Shown: piece by piece, positions 38,830 through 48,892 of the stretch
Layout: each line of letters starts with the position of its first letter
How positions within the stretch are numbered: the first letter of the stretch is position 1
Source of the DNA: Stramenopiles sp. TOSAG23-6
Taxonomy: Eukaryota; Sar
Direction: 5' to 3'
Length of the DNA stretch: 60,587 nt
Assembly: GCA_900128565.1 (NCBI GenBank)
Contig: LT635916.1
Location: 1-60,587 of the forward strand
The notes under the pieces: generated by a model
Databases searched by the model: none
Seen by the model: the letters and a program-made list of their open reading frames with translations, nothing else
What the model was told of the DNA's origin: nothing
Made by a program: the position numbers and the translations under genes

Positions 38830-41800
38830 TTATTCTTCCCAGATGTATTGACCATAGCTTTCATATTCTGACTGTTTTGTAGCAATCCATTCAGCTGCTT
38901 CATGCCCCGCAACTTCAAGAGGTGTCTTACCATCAAAAGCTGGAGTTTCCATAATTAAACCATGATACAATAACGTTGCCATTGCATCAAGAGCGTTTGC
39001 TTTTGCAGCATAATGAAAAGGAGACCATCCCTTATGATCCACAAGTTCAGGTTGTGTTGCTCCGACTAATGCTTCTACATAGTGTACATAATTATTTGAA
39101 CAAGCTCTATGCAACGGAGTACACCCTTCTACATCTTGCTCATTAGGATCTAATCCACTATCAAGTAAAAAGGAAATACAACCATGCTCTGCGCTGGAAT
39201 TTTCAGATGCACAACAAAGATGTAGTAATCGCTCTTGATCATCTGAAATATAATCCAGTGATGAACCCATTGCACCTAGAAGCTGCACCGCTGTTGCACA
39301 TCCCACCATCACAGCACATTGAAATGGTGTAAAACTATCAAAATTTGGTTTGTGAATAATCCAATCGTGTTGGTCAGGGGGGACACAATCAATAAGAATT
39401 TGCACTCCTTCACCATTACCAGCAAGACAGACATCATGTACAAGATTAGTACGATAGACTTCATCAAGAATACCACCACCTCGTTTTGCAATCATCTCCG
39501 CACATTGATTTGCTTGATTGAGTAATGCCGCTCTGAGTGGCGAGACACCTTCTTCATCCCACAATGCCGGATCACCACCTCCAGCAAGAATAATTTGGAG
39601 GCATCTAGGAGATGCTGCTTCAATACAAATACGTACAGAAGTTTCTCCTTTATAATTTTCTGTGTTTGGAACAGCACCATTCTCCAAAAATAATTGCACT
39701 GTATGTTCACTAACTGCTGCACAAGCCAAATGTAATGGAGTATTCCCATCCTTGTTTTTTATATGAAGCATATCTGGATCACCTACCATACATAAGTCGG
39801 CTGCATAATCATAAAATTCAGCACTAGCTGCATGATGAGCAATTGTGTTTCCTTGGCTATCTTGTAAGTCTAGACGAACTCCACGTTGAAGAATTTCTCC
39901 AAATGGCCTATTATTATGTTTTGACATTGCTAACATAAGTGGAGTGAAACCAAAATTATCCTGTACATTCAGCTCTCGCTCCGTTGCTTCAAAAAACATA
40001 AAGTTATTCTCTGCTGCATCGAAGCAAGCATTACGACCCATTTTATCTTTTACAGTAATAGAACAACCTTTCTTAAGAAGGTATTTAGCAATTTTGGGAT
40101 GCACACAAGCAAAATGAATTGCTGTTTTACCTTCAAGATTTTGTAAGCCTAATTTAGCACCCTTTCTTAGACACATTTCTATTATACGTTTTGAACCACA
40201 CATTGATGCACCCATTAGAATAGTATTTCCAGTGGATGCATCTGTAACGTCAATTGGTGCACCAACATCAATCATTTCTTGAACCGTACCCATATCATCA
40301 TGCATTGCAGCTAATACTGCTGCCGCTTTCGCCTCTTCAGGCAATGCTTGATTCATAAGTTGTTTTGTTTGTTGGCCTACCATATTACTCCAAGCATGAC
40401 GCAGTATCATCGCTGTTTCTTCATGCTCATTCAATAATGCAACACGCCATGGAGTATGGTCCAATGCATCTTGTAACGAAAGATCTGCGCCCGATTCTAC
40501 GATCATCAGCACAACCTTATCAGCTCCAACAGATGCTGCGTAATGTAATGGAGTATTGTGTTCTTCATCAAAGGCATTAACATTAGCACCTCGATCGAGG
40601 AGGCAACGTACGACCTTTTCACGTTTCTTTAGTGCAGCAAGGTGTAATGGAGTCTGTCCATTTGTATTCTTTTCATTAACCTTGATACCACGAGCTAATA
40701 ATGCCAATGTAAGTCCATGGAAACCTGACTTGGCTGCTCTATGTAACAGCGTATCACCATAAAATTCTATTTCTGCATCTTTAGTGACAAGATACTCCCC
40801 AATATCGGCATGTCCATTACGTATTGCGAGTTGTACGGCAGATTCCCCTCGGTCGTTGACGTGATTAATCTCCATACCAACACGCAACATCTTTCGAACA
40901 ATTTTCTTCCAACCCCATTGGGCTGCTATTAGTAACACAGTATTTCCATTTGGATCCATTGATTGAACATCGTATATTTTTGAGGTATTGAAACCTGCTA
41001 GTAAGGCATCTACTGCCTTCAAATTTCCAAGTCGAGCTTGTACAAAGATATTCTCTTGCTGACTGTCCATTTCATCTAACGCAGCAATTCGGCCAAGCAT
41101 TCCACGGATTCCACGCTCTATTAACATAGCAGCGCACCATTCTGTTTCTACCTTCATTCGATGCCTTTCCTTTCTTGCTATTGAGCGGCCCAGATGACCT
41201 CGGAAGACAGCCTGTATTGATAGTGCAGAAGCATGACTGAGTTCCTGTTTCTCTTGATTCCGCATTGCGATTACTACACGACGCTCCATTCGACCTCGAA
41301 ATACTGCTTGAAGAGCTATTGCAGCATCATTTGTAAGCATTACACGACGCACAGTAAGCTCTTTCTTGACGAATTTAAGTGAAAGATAACGTCTGTAAGG
41401 GCGTTGAATCATTGACGCCGCAATGACTTGTAATAACAACCGACGTTGTTTGGCATGTTGTGAGTGCATCACACCACGAAATACTCTCTGTATTATAGTA
41501 ACTGCATGATTTCGTTCACCTAAATACCATCGCATGCGTACATTCGCTACATGTCGTCTGGCAAAGCGCTTCCGTACAAGACATTGTACACTAGTAGCAG
41601 TATAGTTGAGAACTTCTTCACATAATGTAATCTTTTCTTTTGCTGATGCACGCATAGCAAAGAAGCGACGTACAACAGACTGTATTTTTGTTGCACCGTC
41701 AGCCTTTTTAGTCTGTGCCCTACGTAAGTTTTCTTCCATTTCTCTTTGTAACCGAATACGTTGCGACATTGACTTATAACTCTTTTTCAACCTCGCTTTT

Positions 41801-42282
41801 GCTATTAATCGTTTTCGTTCCTTTATGAAGTATAGGCGCATTAAGTAACCCCTAAGACTTCTTTGTATAATAGTAGCTGCATTTGTCTCACATTCTTCAC
41901 GCTGTCGTCGCCTCTCATCTAGCTTTGAAATAAATAACTCCTCTTCAAGCCACAAAGCTTGGTTTTTTCGTGCATGCTCAGTGCGCTCTGCTTCGGCTGG
42001 TTCTCGAAGAGGTGAGGTGTACTTAGGATCTTTCAAGGGAACTTGAATACGCCTCGCACCGCGATTCCATTTCTTACCTGTATTTACACAAGTTTTAGTC
42101 GTTGTTACAAGAGATATCACGTCACTATGTGTCGTTCTCCATGTACCAAAATATAAAACAGGTGCGACGCACATTGCTTCTCGCATAACTATAACTTGAT
42201 CTTGTGCAAGTTCACTTTGATTACGTAACCATTTATCTATGTCTTGATTTTCATGATCGGGATTAATTATAGACCCTTCCAT
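38830..42282 (-). CDS. IQ-motif/ankyrin-repeat protein, 1150 aa
   Basis: Single exon. Residues about 130-400 carry about eight IQ-like calmodulin-binding helices (AATIIQRSLRGYLMRLYF, AIALQAVFRGRMERRV, ALSIQAVFRGHLGRSIA). Residues about 405-1140 are a nearly continuous solenoid of about 20 ankyrin repeats (NGQTPLHLAALKKREKVVRC, EHNTPLHYAASVGADKVVL, DGNTPLHLACAAVSEHTV, GWSPFHYAAKANALDAM). There is no membrane segment or catalytic domain. It is probably a calmodulin-regulated scaffold; cytoskeletal or flagellar location is a guess. The gene is convergent with the VTT gene, and its start faces a 301-bp divergent promoter. Confidence 0.9.
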   Translation of the reverse strand: MEGSIINPDHENQDIDKWLRNQSELAQDQVIVMREAMCVAPVLYFGTWRTTHSDVISLVTTTKTCVNTGKKWNRGARRIQVPLKDPKYTSPLREPAEAERTEHARKNQALWLEEELFISKLDERRRQREECETNAATIIQRSLRGYLMRLYFIKERKRLIAKARLKKSYKSMSQRIRLQREMEENLRRAQTKKADGATKIQSVVRRFFAMRASAKEKITLCEEVLNYTATSVQCLVRKRFARRHVANVRMRWYLGERNHAVTIIQRVFRGVMHSQHAKQRRLLLQVIAASMIQRPYRRYLSLKFVKKELTVRRVMLTNDAAIALQAVFRGRMERRVVIAMRNQEKQELSHASALSIQAVFRGHLGRSIARKERHRMKVETEWCAAMLIERGIRGMLGRIAALDEMDSQQENIFVQARLGNLKAVDALLAGFNTSKIYDVQSMDPNGNTVLLIAAQWGWKKIVRKMLRVGMEINHVNDRGESAVQLAIRNGHADIGEYLVTKDAEIEFYGDTLLHRAAKSGFHGLTLALLARGIKVNEKNTNGQTPLHLAALKKREKVVRCLLDRGANVNAFDEEHNTPLHYAASVGADKVVLMIVESGADLSLQDALDHTPWRVALLNEHEETAMILRHAWSNMVGQQTKQLMNQALPEEAKAAAVLAAMHDDMGTVQEMIDVGAPIDVTDASTGNTILMGASMCGSKRIIEMCLRKGAKLGLQNLEGKTAIHFACVHPKIAKYLLKKGCSITVKDKMGRNACFDAAENNFMFFEATERELNVQDNFGFTPLMLAMSKHNNRPFGEILQRGVRLDLQDSQGNTIAHHAASAEFYDYAADLCMVGDPDMLHIKNKDGNTPLHLACAAVSEHTVQLFLENGAVPNTENYKGETSVRICIEAASPRCLQIILAGGGDPALWDEEGVSPLRAALLNQANQCAEMIAKRGGGILDEVYRTNLVHDVCLAGNGEGVQILIDCVPPDQHDWIIHKPNFDSFTPFQCAVMVGCATAVQLLGAMGSSLDYISDDQERLLHLCCASENSSAEHGCISFLLDSGLDPNEQDVEGCTPLHRACSNNYVHYVEALVGATQPELVDHKGWSPFHYAAKANALDAMATLLYHGLIMETPAFDGKTPLEVAGHEAAEWIATKQSEYESYGQYIWEE

Positions 42283-42583
42283 GTGTATATAATTACTATG
42301 AACTAACTAAAACGAGCCTGTCGTACTCAACGACAATGACAAATCACTTGAGCAACTTTGCTCAGTTCCGATTCTTGTGTGACAGAAATATCTTGACATA
42401 AAAACTTTGTCGTTACCGTTACCTTTTTTGTAGGTCAACGTTTCTTACGGATTTTTGTACCAATTCAATCGGTCAAAAGTGATGTTTTTCTCTCACAGTT
42501 ACAAAATAAGTAGCTATTTGCATCCATGAAGAAGATGCTTCCCTTGAATCTTAAAAAAAAAGAGCAACGAAACAGAATAATTG
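42283..42583. other. Divergent intergenic region, nothing specific
   Basis: These 301 bp lie between the IQ/ankyrin gene and the small basic gene. GTTACCGTTACC-like MYB cores occur near 42410-42423. No ORF, RNA gene or repeat was recognised. Confidence 0.3.
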
Positions 42584-43192
42584 ATGGCTACTATTTCTGT
42601 ACAATTGGATGGTTATGCTCAATTTGTAACACTTAAAGTTGTTTCTGCGTCTGATCTTGGACTATCGGGTAATAAAAATACATCAAAAACAAAAGTAGAG
42701 CTTGATATAGAGTCAACTGAAAGCCAGATCAAAAGTGTGAAAAAGGTTAATAGAATAGTAAATACACCGCAAACGCGCAAAGTAGTGAAAAAAAATTTCT
42801 TTGCCATCAATAAAGAAAGTTGTAAATTGGGTTCATTGGCTCGTTTTCATAGAGGAAATGTTTCAGTGGAGGAATACACGAAATCGATTGAACAGAGAGA
42901 ACAGATGGAATTAGAAAAAAAAAGAAAAGTAAAAAGAGAAAGGATAAAAAGGTGGAAGAAAAGAAAGGAAACACTTGCACTTTCAAGAGCTAAAATAGTA
43001 GAGACTCAAAGAGAAAGATTAAGCAAACATAAAATAGCAAAGGATCGAGATAAAGCTGAAAGACAAAAGAAGCTTGAGGAAACAAAGTCATATTCAGCAA
43101 TGTTACGTCGCAGAAAAGACATATTAAAAAAAAAACTTGATAAACAAAGAGTTGATTTTTCCTCAAAGACTACACCATCTATAGCAATATAG
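42584..43192 (+). CDS. Small basic coiled-coil protein, unknown, 202 aa
   Basis: The family is not recognised. An N-terminal beta-like segment (ISVQLDGYAQFVTLKVVSA) is followed by a long, very Lys/Arg/Glu-rich helix (about residues 95-190, QREQMELEKKRKVKRERIK onward). A single charged helix of this sort is common in axonemal or microtubule-associated proteins, but no signature confirms that. The ATG at 42584 is used; a TTG in front of it gives the only longer reading. Confidence 0.65.
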   Translation: MATISVQLDGYAQFVTLKVVSASDLGLSGNKNTSKTKVELDIESTESQIKSVKKVNRIVNTPQTRKVVKKNFFAINKESCKLGSLARFHRGNVSVEEYTKSIEQREQMELEKKRKVKRERIKRWKKRKETLALSRAKIVETQRERLSKHKIAKDRDKAERQKKLEETKSYSAMLRRRKDILKKKLDKQRVDFSSKTTPSIAI

Positions 43193-43324
43193 GATATTCA
43201 TGGAAAAACAAATATTGGGCTAAAAACACGATATCATATGGTTCTTTCTCAATACGTTGGCTTGATAAACAGTACCAAAAACTAAATTAAATTCTTCATA
43301 TATCAAAGAGTTGCGTTCAATTTA

Positions 43325-44578
43325 TTATTTTTTATCTCTCAAATCGACAACTAAAACCAAAATATTATCTGTGCTACCACGTTCAAAAGCACGCGAAGTC
43401 AGAGCGGACGCAATATGACTTGCTTCTAATGAAATACTTTGGGTAGTGTGCTGAGTATTTTTAGAACTCTCTACTTTATTCGTATTTTTTTTATCAGTAG
43501 TTTTTCCATCATTTTCACCAGTAACTTTTTTGTCAATAGTACCATTTCTATCATCAGTAACATTGTTGGAATTTTCAAAGGCTAATTTTCTTTGAGTCGA
43601 TGCTACAATATCGACAATATCTGTTTCCTTAAGAACGTCCCATAGTCCATCCGTTGCAATAACAAGCCAATTATCTCTACTTTTATCATAGGTATGTACT
43701 TGAATATCAGGTTCCGCTATAACAAATCGTTTAAGTCTACGATCACCAAATGCACGGGAGACAGCAAGTACACCTTCGACTCTCCATACACCCTGATGAA
43801 TGACTATACCACCTGCTTTTTGTATTCTAGATAACTCACTAGGAACATTAGGTTTGTGGTCTTTTGATAGAGCTATAGCTTCATCACCGCGTAGAAGAAC
43901 AGCTCGTGAGTCACCAACATTAGCCACGTATAATTTATTTTCACGAGCCATCACTACACATGCTGTTGAGCCATCATCGTAAAAATTGGCAGAAGCAACC
44001 TCAAGAAATCGTCGATCACACTCACTGAAGCCATTATTTAACGCCTTCGTAATACATGCTTCTTTATCTGCAACATTTTTAATACGAATAGTTGAACCAG
44101 CATTTGAAATACATTTTACAATATTTTGCATGCAATAATCAGCTGCTTTGCATCCACCATGACCGTCAAATACCCCAAAATATGAAATACTATCATTTGT
44201 ATCTGTATTACTTCCATCGACACCAACCCAGTCAGGAGTTACTGAAACTAAATATCGATCTTCCATATATGGTCGATATCCTTGGAGTTGTCGAACTGCA
44301 TAAGGATATAAAGTCTTAACTAATTCGCCTGGCGCTTCTGGATTTTCTGGCGTTGAGCTAACAAGGTCACTCATATAAGAACGTCCACCAAATATACCCA
44401 GCGAAGAAGATGAGCTAATATGAGTGGAGGATACTAATAAAACTCTTATACCATATATGACTAAATATACGCCAATAAATAACATAAATGTTTGTAAAGA
44501 TGGAGACGACACTATTAAGTCTATAGCATTTTGTTCACTGCCAATAAAATCAAGCCAATAATCAACACTAAACATCAT
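43325..44578 (-). CDS. PP2C-type protein phosphatase, membrane-anchored
   Basis: 417 aa. A hydrophobic segment (about residues 28-48) precedes a complete PPM/PP2C catalytic domain. Metal and phosphate ligands are visible in order: GYRPYMEDRY, YFGVFDGHGG, DGSTACVV, LYVANVGDSRAVL, AVSRAFGDRRLK, WLVIATDGLWDVL and RGSTDNILVLVV. All core Asp residues are present, so the enzyme should be active on pSer/pThr. A Thr/Asn/Lys-rich insertion (about 335-385) interrupts the domain before the last strand. A second Met three bases in (44575) is also possible. The promoter shared with the DUF5672-GT17 gene holds a CACGTG palindrome. Confidence 0.93.
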   Translation of the reverse strand: MMFSVDYWLDFIGSEQNAIDLIVSSPSLQTFMLFIGVYLVIYGIRVLLVSSTHISSSSSLGIFGGRSYMSDLVSSTPENPEAPGELVKTLYPYAVRQLQGYRPYMEDRYLVSVTPDWVGVDGSNTDTNDSISYFGVFDGHGGCKAADYCMQNIVKCISNAGSTIRIKNVADKEACITKALNNGFSECDRRFLEVASANFYDDGSTACVVMARENKLYVANVGDSRAVLLRGDEAIALSKDHKPNVPSELSRIQKAGGIVIHQGVWRVEGVLAVSRAFGDRRLKRFVIAEPDIQVHTYDKSRDNWLVIATDGLWDVLKETDIVDIVASTQRKLAFENSNNVTDDRNGTIDKKVTGENDGKTTDKKNTNKVESSKNTQHTTQSISLEASHIASALTSRAFERGSTDNILVLVVDLRDKK

Positions 44579-44676
44579 CCTAGAAATTGAATGATTACAG
44601 CTAACAGGTAGTAGCTCTTTCCTTGCGAATCAGAATAGAATGACAACTGAACTGATCGACTCTCTATCCTCAAAAC

Positions 44677-44690
44677 GTGCCACGTGGCAC
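44677..44690. promoter_or_regulatory. 14-bp perfect palindrome GTGCCACGTGGCAC (G-box)
   Basis: It is centred on CACGTG in the 235-bp divergent promoter of PP2C and DUF5672-GT17. A high-affinity bHLH/bZIP dimer site is the obvious reading; CACGTG also lies in two other divergent promoters of this window (22122, 26778). Confidence 0.5.
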
Positions 44691-44813
44691 TATAATTTCA
44701 AATGCATGACTGACCGCGACTCGACTTATAAGTTATATAACCTCCTTATAATATATAGTATGATCCGAAAGAAATAAGCGATTATTTTTTGCTTCAACTC
44801 ATTGCCTACCACG

Positions 44814-47800
44814 ATGTTTCTTGGGCTATTTTTGTTTATAGTGTTGCTCAATCTTCAAAAACCAGTAATGTCAAGCGGCTTATTTTGTTGTTGGAGACAT
44901 ACCAGAGTAGTAGCGGTTGAGGTAGGGTTGAAAGTTAAGAGAACATCGAGTCACTGTGTGACTAAAGACAAGAGTGTCGTTGATGTATTGGAGTCAGCGT
45001 TAGTTCAGTTGCGGCCGACTTTATGTTCTGACTTATTTTACAGCAACGAAGGTACTTTCTCTATTTGTCTCGTACGCTCGAAAATTATAGAACACTCGCG
45101 GGACGTGTTTGATGATGAATTTAAATCAAAAATTTGTGCAGCAGGTTTTGTCAGTGAATATCCAAGTTCCGGTTTGTATTTTCAAAGTATGTATAAACTT
45201 CTTTATACTCATGGTAGTTGGGCTCATATTAAGTTACTGAAAAGTTCAGGCAAAGGTCAGTTGAATACATTGTTCCATCCAATTCCAGGTGAAGTTGCTT
45301 TTGCCTCTGCCTCTGTCTCAGATATGGCTCAAATATTTCTTTCATCGGAACATAAAAGTAAAGATAATATTCCATATACTGAAAGAGGGGAATTATTATG
45401 TTTCTGGACGTTAATTCCAGATATTGTCACGGTGGGTCGGTCGACTATGTTTGTGACAGGTACAACAAAAGATGATGGAAGCTATGGAGTGTTTTGGCAC
45501 AAACACGATGCGTCCAACAAAGAGGTAGCCAGTATCCTTGAACGTAAAGTTGCTTTGTGTTCAGAATATAAAGTTAGTAATGGTACGGTATCTATTTGTT
45601 CTCCATTATCATACCCTTCAGAAGTAATTGGAGTTGGAAAAGAAAGTTCCTTTATGGAAGTAAAGTCAAGTTGGTGTTTTCGTGTGTATATAGATCATTT
45701 TAATCCTCTGTTTAAAAAGGGAAGTAATACAGTAAATCCTCTTTACCAAAGCAATATATTCCGGCTAATATATGATTATGGTGATGTGCAAATTGGAAAT
45801 GACATTCCATTAGCAACTTCACTTAATGCAAGCATTGAAAGATTCGAAACTAAAAATGATCCTCTCGTAAGTAGTATTATAATAGAGCCTCATCAGAAAC
45901 ATGAATTTTTAAGTGTTGGTGAAATTAATACCCTGATAGAACCAATACCACTAGATCAATCTATAGTATTTAATGATAGCATATGCAATAATGTAGACAC
46001 TTGTGAGACCACGAAAGATAATGCTGCTGAAAAAAGTATTCAGCGTTACTTTATATTGCCTAATAAATGTATTGTAGTACAACATTACTATGCATTAACC
46101 GAGGCTGAAGCTTTCGAAAATAACTGCCATGTGATAATCAAGTTAATTCGTAAACTTTCTCCACATTTCGACGATGTTCAACTTATTATGAGTGACGATA
46201 CTTTAAAAAATATGAATATGCGCTTATCACAATGGATAATATGGGCATTTATACGAGGTCTGTCTGATAATAACTCAGTCAATAAAATAATTGTTTTAGG
46301 TCAACAGTTAGAAGAAAACAATAATGGAAAACTTATACTTAAAGCAACTAAATTGTTAAATATTAAAATTCGGAATTCAGAAATTATGATTGGAAAAGGA
46401 AACAAACCTGTAGGTATGTCTGTTGTTGTGATTCCACAGAGAAGTCTACAATATTTGTATGTAACACTTTCCTCAGGTATATCAAAATCTTTACCTGCGT
46501 GCGTATTAGATCTTTGGAACCAATTACATATTGTTGGATCATTGTCAAAGTCATTTGTTGTTGTTGTGTGTTATAATAATTGTAAGTTGAATATGGAGAA
46601 AATGCAAAAACTTCTTATCAAATTTATGTCGCGTGACGTTGCAGATACAGCATTAACATCTCAGAAAGATTGGAGAATATTTTATACCAGTAGTTTCAGT
46701 GGATCACAATTGTTTGTAATAGAGCGAATGCATCATTACAATATGCCAGTTCCCTCATTTTTTTACGCTACGATGGAAAATTCAATGCTGAAGAAGCGGG
46801 AAAAGGAGTTACCTACTTTAGGTATTTCCGGTATTGCTGGTATTGCTGGTGTTGCTGTAATAGTTGAACCGCGGAGACATATCAAACTGTCTTATGTTGT
46901 ACATAATGTTTTGAAAATCCTTCCGAATAAATGGATTATTAAAATATATCATGGTAATGGAAATAAAGAGTGGATCTTATCACAAGATCTTTTACAAAGT
47001 GGGTTTATAGAGGGGAAAATTATAATACATGAGTTAGATGTAGCTAACTTAAATGGTTATACTTATTCTGATATTCTAAAATCTGAACGCTTTTGGCGTG
47101 ATATGCCAGCTGAAAATGTGTTGGTTTTTCAAACAGATTCTATTCTTTGCAGTGGAAGTAATTTCAATATTAGTTCGTTTATGCATTTATCCTACGTAGG
47201 ATCATTTTTTGTTTGGCCTCGACATATATCTCGAAACTTAAATGGTGACCGTGGAGGAAATGGTGGATTTTCTTTTCGTCGACGCTCATCTATGCTACGT
47301 GTCATTCGCGAACGTCCTCCACTTCCAACAAGTGAGATTTGTGTTCGACAGATATCTATGATGAATACATCTGAGGTAAAAGAACAATCTTCTACTATGA
47401 AATTTGAATTTAGCCGGTGTTACGAAGATGTGTATTTTGTGATGGGTATTCATTCAATCGCTAGAGAAGATGCCTTTAATGGTTTAGATAATACATCACA
47501 TGTAACTTCAATGCGTCTCGCATCTGTAGTTGATGCACAGCGTTTTGGTATTCAGTACCATTTCGATGATAATTTAAAGCAGTTTGGAATTCATAAAATG
47601 GAAGTACACTTTGATGCAACATTGCAAAAACGTATTCTAGAGTATTGCCCAGAATACACTGAAATTCTCAATATAGAACATGATCTCAAAGTGCAAAATG
47701 TATCTAGTATAGTAAATTCTTCTATTCTGAGTAAACCCAAAGATCCTTTACATTCAAAAAAAAAATCATGGATGACTATTTTAGAATGTAACTCTATACG

Positions 47801-48872
47801 ATATATTCGCGCTTATAATATGAAAGAGACTTTTCCTGCGACGATTAGACCAACTACATTGGTAGATGGTGTTCTTACTCAAAAAAAGATGTCAAGACGA
47901 CCTCGAGTAATTGAAATGTTTACATTTAATAATGAATTTCTAATGCTTGAGGCACACTTAGATGAACTTGCAAGTGTTGTTGATATTTTTGTCATTGCTG
48001 AGGCTACAACAACATTTCAAGGTAAAGCAAAACGTTTGTGGTTCACAGATCTCATCGTGAATAAAGAGGATATACCGAAAAATATCGCTAATACAGGAGG
48101 AAATCTTTTAGGTATTGACGAAGAAGGTCGAAATCGTCTAATTCGTTTCCTTCCCCAAATTCGTGTTGTATCAGTTTCAGATATGCCCATATGTTCTTCT
48201 AATGTGGGAGCGGCTTGGTCATGTGAATATTGGCAGCGAAATGCACTACAACGGGGTATACCTGATCTATTGGACGATGACATAGTCATTATAAGCGACG
48301 TTGATGAAATTGTACGCTCTCGTGTTGTGACTGCTATACGAGATTGTAGTATAGCATTACCTGCAACATTGTCTCTCCAATTTCACTACTATTCAGTTAA
48401 TTGGCGAAAACAATATGAATGGGGTTATCCAAATGTTGTTTGGGGCAAGGAATTGAGAAATAAAACTCCTCAACAAATACGATCATTATCTACTTGGCGC
48501 ATCAAAGAAAGCACGACAAAGAAAGAAAATGCTCATACGGAAGTACAGGAAATGGACTATGATGCGTGGAGGCAAACGTGTAAAATAAAAATACTCGACG
48601 CAGGATGGCATTTTTCCTATTTCATGACACCTCCAGGCATTATTGATAAAATTCACTCGTTTGCTCATACAGAATTTGTTTCGAGTTTTACTGACGATGA
48701 AAATAGTATTGAAAAATTAGTAAAATCAGGCCGTGACATTTTCAATCGGGATACAACGAATAAAAATGGTTGGACTGAAAATCTCGAGAGGACTCCAGAA
48801 GAAAGACTTAAGGACTTACCAAAATTCTTTATTAAGTATAAGCATAATCGTGTTGCACAGTTTTGGTCATAA
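44814..48872 (+). CDS. DUF5672-GT17 bifunctional glycosyltransferase-like protein, 1352 aa
   Basis: A secretory signal or anchor starts the protein (MFLGLFLFIVLLNL). Residues about 20-660 are unfamiliar. About 675-960 resembles DUF5672, a GT-A-like domain: VAVIVEPRRHIKLSYVVHN, VLVFQTDSILC, GGNGGFSFRRRSSML and YEDVYFVMGIHS. About 1025-1350 matches GT17 (MGAT3, bisecting GlcNAc-transferase): PRVIEMFTFNNEFLMLEAHL, VDIFVIAEATTTFQGKAK, WSCEYWQRNAL, DDIVIISDVDEI with the DxD-type metal site, and DAGWHFSYFMTPPGIIDKIH. Two glycosyltransferase-like domains on one chain suggest consecutive steps in glycan synthesis in the Golgi (inference). The true ATG is 44814; the longer reading begins with TTG. Confidence 0.85.
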   Translation: MFLGLFLFIVLLNLQKPVMSSGLFCCWRHTRVVAVEVGLKVKRTSSHCVTKDKSVVDVLESALVQLRPTLCSDLFYSNEGTFSICLVRSKIIEHSRDVFDDEFKSKICAAGFVSEYPSSGLYFQSMYKLLYTHGSWAHIKLLKSSGKGQLNTLFHPIPGEVAFASASVSDMAQIFLSSEHKSKDNIPYTERGELLCFWTLIPDIVTVGRSTMFVTGTTKDDGSYGVFWHKHDASNKEVASILERKVALCSEYKVSNGTVSICSPLSYPSEVIGVGKESSFMEVKSSWCFRVYIDHFNPLFKKGSNTVNPLYQSNIFRLIYDYGDVQIGNDIPLATSLNASIERFETKNDPLVSSIIIEPHQKHEFLSVGEINTLIEPIPLDQSIVFNDSICNNVDTCETTKDNAAEKSIQRYFILPNKCIVVQHYYALTEAEAFENNCHVIIKLIRKLSPHFDDVQLIMSDDTLKNMNMRLSQWIIWAFIRGLSDNNSVNKIIVLGQQLEENNNGKLILKATKLLNIKIRNSEIMIGKGNKPVGMSVVVIPQRSLQYLYVTLSSGISKSLPACVLDLWNQLHIVGSLSKSFVVVVCYNNCKLNMEKMQKLLIKFMSRDVADTALTSQKDWRIFYTSSFSGSQLFVIERMHHYNMPVPSFFYATMENSMLKKREKELPTLGISGIAGIAGVAVIVEPRRHIKLSYVVHNVLKILPNKWIIKIYHGNGNKEWILSQDLLQSGFIEGKIIIHELDVANLNGYTYSDILKSERFWRDMPAENVLVFQTDSILCSGSNFNISSFMHLSYVGSFFVWPRHISRNLNGDRGGNGGFSFRRRSSMLRVIRERPPLPTSEICVRQISMMNTSEVKEQSSTMKFEFSRCYEDVYFVMGIHSIAREDAFNGLDNTSHVTSMRLASVVDAQRFGIQYHFDDNLKQFGIHKMEVHFDATLQKRILEYCPEYTEILNIEHDLKVQNVSSIVNSSILSKPKDPLHSKKKSWMTILECNSIRYIRAYNMKETFPATIRPTTLVDGVLTQKKMSRRPRVIEMFTFNNEFLMLEAHLDELASVVDIFVIAEATTTFQGKAKRLWFTDLIVNKEDIPKNIANTGGNLLGIDEEGRNRLIRFLPQIRVVSVSDMPICSSNVGAAWSCEYWQRNALQRGIPDLLDDDIVIISDVDEIVRSRVVTAIRDCSIALPATLSLQFHYYSVNWRKQYEWGYPNVVWGKELRNKTPQQIRSLSTWRIKESTTKKENAHTEVQEMDYDAWRQTCKIKILDAGWHFSYFMTPPGIIDKIHSFAHTEFVSSFTDDENSIEKLVKSGRDIFNRDTTNKNGWTENLERTPEERLKDLPKFFIKYKHNRVAQFWS

Positions 48873-48892
48873 ATTCATTTAAATAAATATAT

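Noticed and set aside
44802-44813. Extended start of the DUF5672-GT17 gene
   Set aside because: It begins with TTG; the ATG at 44814 directly precedes a good signal sequence. The same reasoning moved the starts of the genes at 1860, 10494, 21976, 22337, 42584, 50874 and 55710.
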